Assembly (NCBI GenBank): GCA_023512835.1
Contig: CM042089.1
Location: forward strand, 15,013,965 to 15,077,964
Source: Taxillus chinensis
Taxonomy: Eukaryota; Streptophyta; Magnoliopsida; Santalales; Loranthaceae
Length of the DNA: 64,000 bases
Direction of reading: 5' to 3'
The translations under genes and the position numbers were made by a program. Position 1 is the stretch's first letter. Each line of letters opens with the position of its first letter. Shown one piece after another: positions 56,819 to 64,000 of the stretch. Below the pieces are notes generated by a model. It saw only the letters and a list, made by a program, of their open reading frames with translations. It ran no database searches and had not been told where the DNA came from.

Positions 56819-57460
56819 TTAAACTAATAACATCAAGTCTAAACCTAACCCAAACTGAACATATGAGACCCATTTTTAGGGTCAAAGAAACCATGGAAAA
56901 ACAAACCCCTAAGGTCTAGAAAAACAGGGCCAGACCAAGAAGGGCCGGCCCGATAAGCACTGCCAACCCATTAGGGCTAGTGCTTACAAACCACATGGAA
57001 GGGCAGCACAAGGGCCGCCGCCCTCCTCCAGGAAAAAAAAATGTGCGGCAGAGCGGCCCTGCCGCTAAGACCGACCAGATCGTCGTACGACGGTCCTGGT
57101 GATCTTGCGTGAATGGCTAGGCCGATTGGCCTGGCAGGATATAGATAATAATAATAATAATAATAATAAATAGATAGAATGAGATACAAGACAATTTGGA
57201 AGGCCGATTGGTGCAGGAAAATTGATAAAAAATGAAAATAAGACAAAAGAAAAGGTGCAGAACATGAGGTGAAAAAATCGGTTGAAAAAGAAGAGGTGCA
57301 ATCACTAATGATAATAATAATTAGATAAATTATTGAGAAGAATAAATGTAGAAATTTCGAAATTGACAAAATATAAGAAACAAGGTTGACCATAGGTACA
57401 CCAATTTCTGGAAGCCAAACGTGAAGAGGAGAAAGGGTGGGGGAGATCGACTACATATAT

Positions 57461-57523
<63 letters not shown>

Positions 57524-58691
57524 TATATATATGTATATCCCAACATATATCTATACATATATATATTTACATACTATTAAAATCAAACATGTATTCTTTT
57601 CTTCTAATCGTCCGCATTCATATAGAATAACGAGAGATTAAGGATCACGTGCTTGGATCTCGCCTTAAGAAATTGGTAGAACGCGATTGCTTCACACACC
57701 CTGTGCTCCTTCCTCACCAGGTTCTGCATAGACACACAACGCCGGTAAGGTTTACCCTAGGTTTCCCTTTTATACTATTATATTATTTGATTTAATAATA
57801 ATAATAATAACAACAACATTACAATAATAATAACTCAAAATATTATAATAATTATATTAGTAATGATAATAACATAATAATAATAATAATAATAAATTTA
57901 AAATATTAAAATACTTATATTTATAGTAATAACATGATAATAATAATAAACTCAATAGCTATATAAATAATAATAATCACCATCTTAATTATTATAATGA
58001 TAATTCAAATACTTAAATAATCATATTCATAATATTACCATTATAATAACAGAATATATTTAAAATAATTATTTTAATAATCATAGTAATATCTAATAAT
58101 GAACTCAAAATATTTAAAATTACCATAATAATAATAATAATGACCCAAAATACTTAAATAATTTTATTAATAATATTAACACTATAATAATAAACTCAAA
58201 ATATTAAAATCATATTAATAATAATAATAACTCAAAACATTCATGTTAAGGCCATACTGTCGAATAGATATTCTCAACTCTATTCGGAGCTAACTTTCAA
58301 CTTCACACAGATACAGGCCTTTACATCCTCCTTACCTTAGAACTTTTTGTCCTCGAAAAGCCAACTGACTCAAATGTTACAACTATACTATAAGATGTCA
58401 TAGACATCAATATCCAACCAAGCCCACACTCGCGTAAATATTATTGCCACATATTCGACACACCCAAACCATCTTACAAAATTACTAACCCACAAGCGGC
58501 AAGTTGATACAATATCTACTATAGATCGAAACTAATATGTGCTCTCAAGCAACGAATAAACACATGAATACAAATATAAAACAACATACGACAAACAAAA
58601 TAGCATACAACAGACACTATAAAACGACATACATAAAACAAAATAGCATAAAACAAACACTCACATAACACGATATCACGAAAATCTTTAC
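55804..58691 (-). repeat. 3' LTR of the LARD-like element (truncated at its inner-sense 3' end)
   Basis: If the minus-strand LTR starts TGTAAAGATTTTCG just after the purine tract at 58693, it runs down to 55804. There the last ~40 bases (TGTCACGCCCCAAATC... in the other LTR) are missing. It contains (TA)n at about 56777-56818, (ATA)n at 57144-57169, (CA)n at 57462-57517 and a long AATAAT-rich zone at 57780-58230. Start position uncertain, since a second pol-end motif lies at 58320-58360. Confidence 0.5.
57462..57517. repeat. (CA)n microsatellite
   Basis: About 28 CA units, then a (TATACA)-rich tract. The Thr-His and Val-Cys open frames here are microsatellite artefacts. Confidence 0.97.
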
Positions 58692-61600
58692 ATTCTCTCC
58701 CCCATAGGACTTTTCATCCTCGAAAAGACGAACTAACTAACAATCCTAATGATAAGGGTCTCTAACCGCAATGATAAGATCCAAAAACCCACTTAGCCAC
58801 TAACTATTTGTACTGTTAAGGTAACACTTGGTCCACCAACTATTAACCAGCCCAATGCTTGGGGACATACCATTAACCATCACGAAGCAACAATACATTC
58901 ACCGATTCACATTCCCTTGAACTAACAACACATCCACTAACCACTCACATAATGAGGGGTTTTATCATCCTTCTGTAAATTATTTAAAATCTCTTGCCAA
59001 CGCAACAAGGCTTAGATATTTGGGTAACACATCCTTAGCTAAGTCACTTATAACGTAGCATAAACTTGCCCAACTCCAGTGGTAACTCTAGAATACAAAT
59101 AACCATGGTCACAACAACAAGGTTAAATGGATACCTTAACATAGTTAAACTAACACCTTAACATAGATTGTCAGTTCACAGTCAATATGATCACCTATTA
59201 AAATCCAATAATCAATCAAATCAACAAATTGCATCATGCACAACCACTGCACGCCCAATACCCAATATCAAACCACTACCAGTAACCCCATGTAATTAAT
59301 CTGCCAAATAACCATTATAACGAATTATTAACGAAACAACACCATACCAACAACTCCACAACCGACCACATGCTACCTTAAAATTACTCCAACCTGGTGC
59401 CAACATCACCACCAAAACTAACCAATCTAATAGAACCTAAAACAATAAGGTTTAACACTATAACTCAAAAATTCATCAAAGCACTATAAGCTCAGATCAA
59501 CAGGGTAAATGCACCGCCTTAATTAAACATTGCATTACCAAGGTCCAACAACCTACCCTCATATAGCCAATACCCCCCAACAACCACAACAAGTACACAA
59601 TGCTGTATAAGTCATGATCACATGTTAGAAATGCATATCAACCATGCAACAATCATAAATAGAGCAACCAAATAAAATAACATCAAAATATCAACAATTA
59701 TGCAAATAATATCTGCTCCCACGTGGGAGGAAGGTCACACCCAAATAGGCTCCACCAAACAATGTAAGATGCCATTGAATTACAGATGAGTCCCCTTACA
59801 AAGAGAGGACTCCACAAACAAGCAACAAGCTCGCCTATCACAACATGTCACAATGACGTCATCGAGGGAAAGCTCACCATGCAAGTCCCACCATAAATTA
59901 TCCACCAGTTCCACATCATCATGCTTACCACCAATCAATCAAGCCAAACAATCAATAAACAGGGTCCATCCTAGTTTCACCACGTGTCACCACACAAAAT
60001 AATAATGTATGTAACTAATAACAAACCAGTCAAGTGGATCAAGGCAACAATAGGAAATTCTATCATGCTCACACTCAGGCATAGATATACAACACAGTAC
60101 ACATCTCAATCATATATTATAATTCCAAACATCACAGGGTCTATTAATCCCCAACAGAGTCATATCACACAACTATACCCCAAAACAGGCTGAAGGCCCA
60201 CAACATGTCATTTGCATACCATATCATACGAAAAATTTCCAAACAATCATACAGTGTGTTAATCTACATTGACATGAGTCGACATAAATCATAACAATTT
60301 TTAGCATAAAGTTATTTATTTATTTATTTTTATTATTTATTTACTATTGTTACTCGTATTGTAACTATATTATTTTTATTAGTTTTATTATACACTTACC
60401 ACCCTATCAATAACTAGTTACACCCACTAGCAAGGTCCACCAACATCAACTAACAATTTATAATAGCTTGAACCAACCAATGCCATACAACAAGGTCACA
60501 TTAACAACATATTATACAACTAACTACATTAATCAACATACTCTTCTTTTTGGTTATTTTATTCTATTATTATTTTATAACACACAAAGTTAATATTAAA
60601 CCGCATTTTAAAAACATCATCACTTGTTTAATAAGTTACATAATTCAAATCTAAGGGAAAATGATATTCTTATTTTCCTCTTTGTGGTGTTCCTCCAAGA
60701 CTATTTCGAACCTCTTATAAAGTCATAAGAAATACAACTCCCTTTGATTCTCAGATTATTTTATCACCTTCTAAATCATTTACTTACTATATTTTGAAAA
60801 GATAAATTATTAAAATATTTTATCCAAGAAACGAATTCTTTACTTCTTTCCAAAACATTATGTCAAGACTATCTCCCCCATTGTTTAGCTTTGAAACCTT
60901 TCGATTGCTTCAAAACGAAAATGAACCATTATTAAATCTACCAATTCTATCATTATCTTATCATAATATCTAAGCCTAATATCTGATCAATATATATTGT
61001 TAGTCACAACATTTTCTAGTTTTACTGTATTATTAAATTCATTGTACTATTTGATCCTTGAATATTTTATCTCATCATTTACCATTGTTGTACTTTATGC
61101 TTTACTTTTATTAAGTAACATTTTCCAACCATCCAATCCTTTTTCTACTACTTTATATATCATACGTTATACTAATAGAATCTAACAGATTGTCACTTGA
61201 GACAACTGAATGTCAGAAGTATACTCTAAGAATATGTAAGGTGTAGACTTACGATTGTGTGTGTGCATATATAATGATTGGTGTAGTTGCTACTTGCTGT
61301 CAAATAAATATGATGTTATTATTCAACAAATTCACATCATAGCGAAAACATTTATGACACATAGGTTCACAACAAACAAACAAGAGAGCTCTAACATCAT
61401 TCTCGGGAAATAATCACAAATTACATTGCATCACTCTTGACCAATAGGTCTACACCACATATAACTCACAAGTCCAAACAGTCATCGATGGGACATTGCC
61501 CCTCATCTATATACATTAACCAGTCAATCAATCATAACCCGCAGGATCACACCAACAAACAATCAATTGAACATAGTTGTCCTAATCAACAGATATCATC

Positions 61601-61870
61601 AAAACAATCATATTGCCAACCAGTGGCTATTTATTCTATCAGAGTCACATACACAATCAATTCTAGTGCCCTAAATGCACAAGCAATGTCATGTCATGTA
61701 TGCACCCATCCCAATGCATCCTAAGATGATCTGACTAACACTAAGGTAACTAAGGACACCATTAAAGACTGCGTTGATTAAGGCGCCCTCCCCAATGTCT
61801 CCCAAGCTCCAAAGTTTCAATTAATCACCCCCATTACCCTAGGTCCACTAGACCATGCTCGATACCAACT
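58692..61870 (-). other. Internal region of the LARD-like element, no coding sequence
   Basis: About 3.2 kb with no open frame carrying a recognisable motif. The plus strand is rich in A and C and very poor in G (e.g. 59100-60200), so the element's sense strand is C-poor. At the low-coordinate end, minus-strand CTTTTCGAGGATGAAAAG followed by ggggga resembles the end of chromovirus pol plus polypurine tract. Confidence 0.65.
61852..61867 (-). other. Primer binding site of the LARD-like element
   Basis: Minus-strand TGGTATCGAGCATGGT, three bases inside the LTR end ...GGGGCGTGACA (61871). It resembles the tRNA-Met PBS with one base missing, like the PBS of the Copia element at 4934-4950. Confidence 0.65.
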
Positions 61871-63714
<1,844 letters not shown>

Positions 63715-64000
63715 GGGTAATGCTAAACGAAAAAGGGAAGCAATAATCTTAATGGAAGGAAAATTATGGACAAGTGTCAGATTTCATTTAAATTCATCCA
63801 AAGGTTGTAAATAATTTTTTGGACACCAAAATTCCCCTCGTCCATGTCTTCTCTCTTACCATCAAAAAGAAAAGAAAAAAACCTAGCGTCCTTATATCTC
63901 ACACTACCATCGCATCGTTGTATTCTCCTCCTCACATCGCATCACATTGCATCCTTGTATTCTCCTCCTCACACATCGTATTGCTTTGTATCATGATGCC
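63715..64000. other. Right-edge sequence, unrelated to the LTR
   Basis: After catacatacatag the homology with the left LTR stops and new sequence begins (ggtaatgctaaacgaaaaag), followed by CT-rich sequence with near-repeats (tcctcctcacatcgcatc). This could be the end of another insertion, but its other end is outside the window. No gene seen. Confidence 0.5.

Noticed and set aside
57421..57641. Open frames of Thr-His / Val-Cys repeats
   Set aside because: Translation of a (CA)n microsatellite; no start context or homology.
58250..61870. Search for tRNA, rRNA or small-RNA genes in the long G-poor stretch
   Set aside because: No tRNA box pattern, rRNA core or stable hairpin was recognised by eye.

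Overview
The window is plant nuclear DNA, almost certainly from a eudicot. It is AT-rich, has GT-AG introns, and is dominated by nested LTR retrotransposons (Copia, Ogre/Tat-type Ty3/gypsy, chromovirus-like gypsy), hAT DNA transposons, a LINE fragment and microsatellites. Only one convincing host gene is present: a Raf-like/integrin-linked kinase (ILK) gene of the type represented by Arabidopsis AT4G18950 (ILK5/BHP). I rebuilt it from 12 exons on the + strand; it would give a 458-residue ankyrin-repeat kinase.

Layout. 1-6173: the 5' part of a minus-strand Copia element (RT to gag to PBS to a 1,221-bp LTR with a tandem array). 6174-9000: AT-rich DNA with a small inverted-repeat element (8687-8972). 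About 9010-17510: a decayed minus-strand Ogre/Tat gypsy element (gag, Ogre ORF1, tRNA-Arg-type PBS, long LTR), split by a plus-strand solo LTR (9249-11041) with a near-perfect 5-bp target duplication. 17530-19410: a second, plus-strand Ogre remnant. 19430-22777: gypsy LTR fragments. 22778-23811: AT-rich.

23812-42198: a direct tandem duplication of a 9.2-kb unit (23812-33003 and 33004-42198). Each unit carries the ILK5 promoter, exons 1-5, and an intron-5 cargo of LINE fragment, minus-strand hAT transposon and gypsy remnant. Exons 6-12 occur once, downstream of the second unit (44704-52622). Copy 1 has an intact exon 1. Copy 2 has a +1 and a later -1 indel in exon 1 that create a stop. Intron 9 holds a complete but dead short-LTR Copia element (46481-50336) with a perfect 5-bp target duplication.

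52623-64000: the gene's 3' flank with a 468-bp non-autonomous hAT element, a 490-bp duplicated piece of the gene's penultimate exon region, another LTR fragment, and a large non-coding minus-strand LTR element (55804-63714) with a strongly C-rich, G-poor plus strand.

I did not find a bacterial-style or otherwise wholly novel system. The most informative structure is the partial tandem duplication of the kinase gene. It is either a recent rearrangement that could make exon-repeat transcripts or an assembly duplication; the copies differ largely by homopolymer indels, so this must be settled with reads. All element families are assigned from motifs read by eye; no database search was run.
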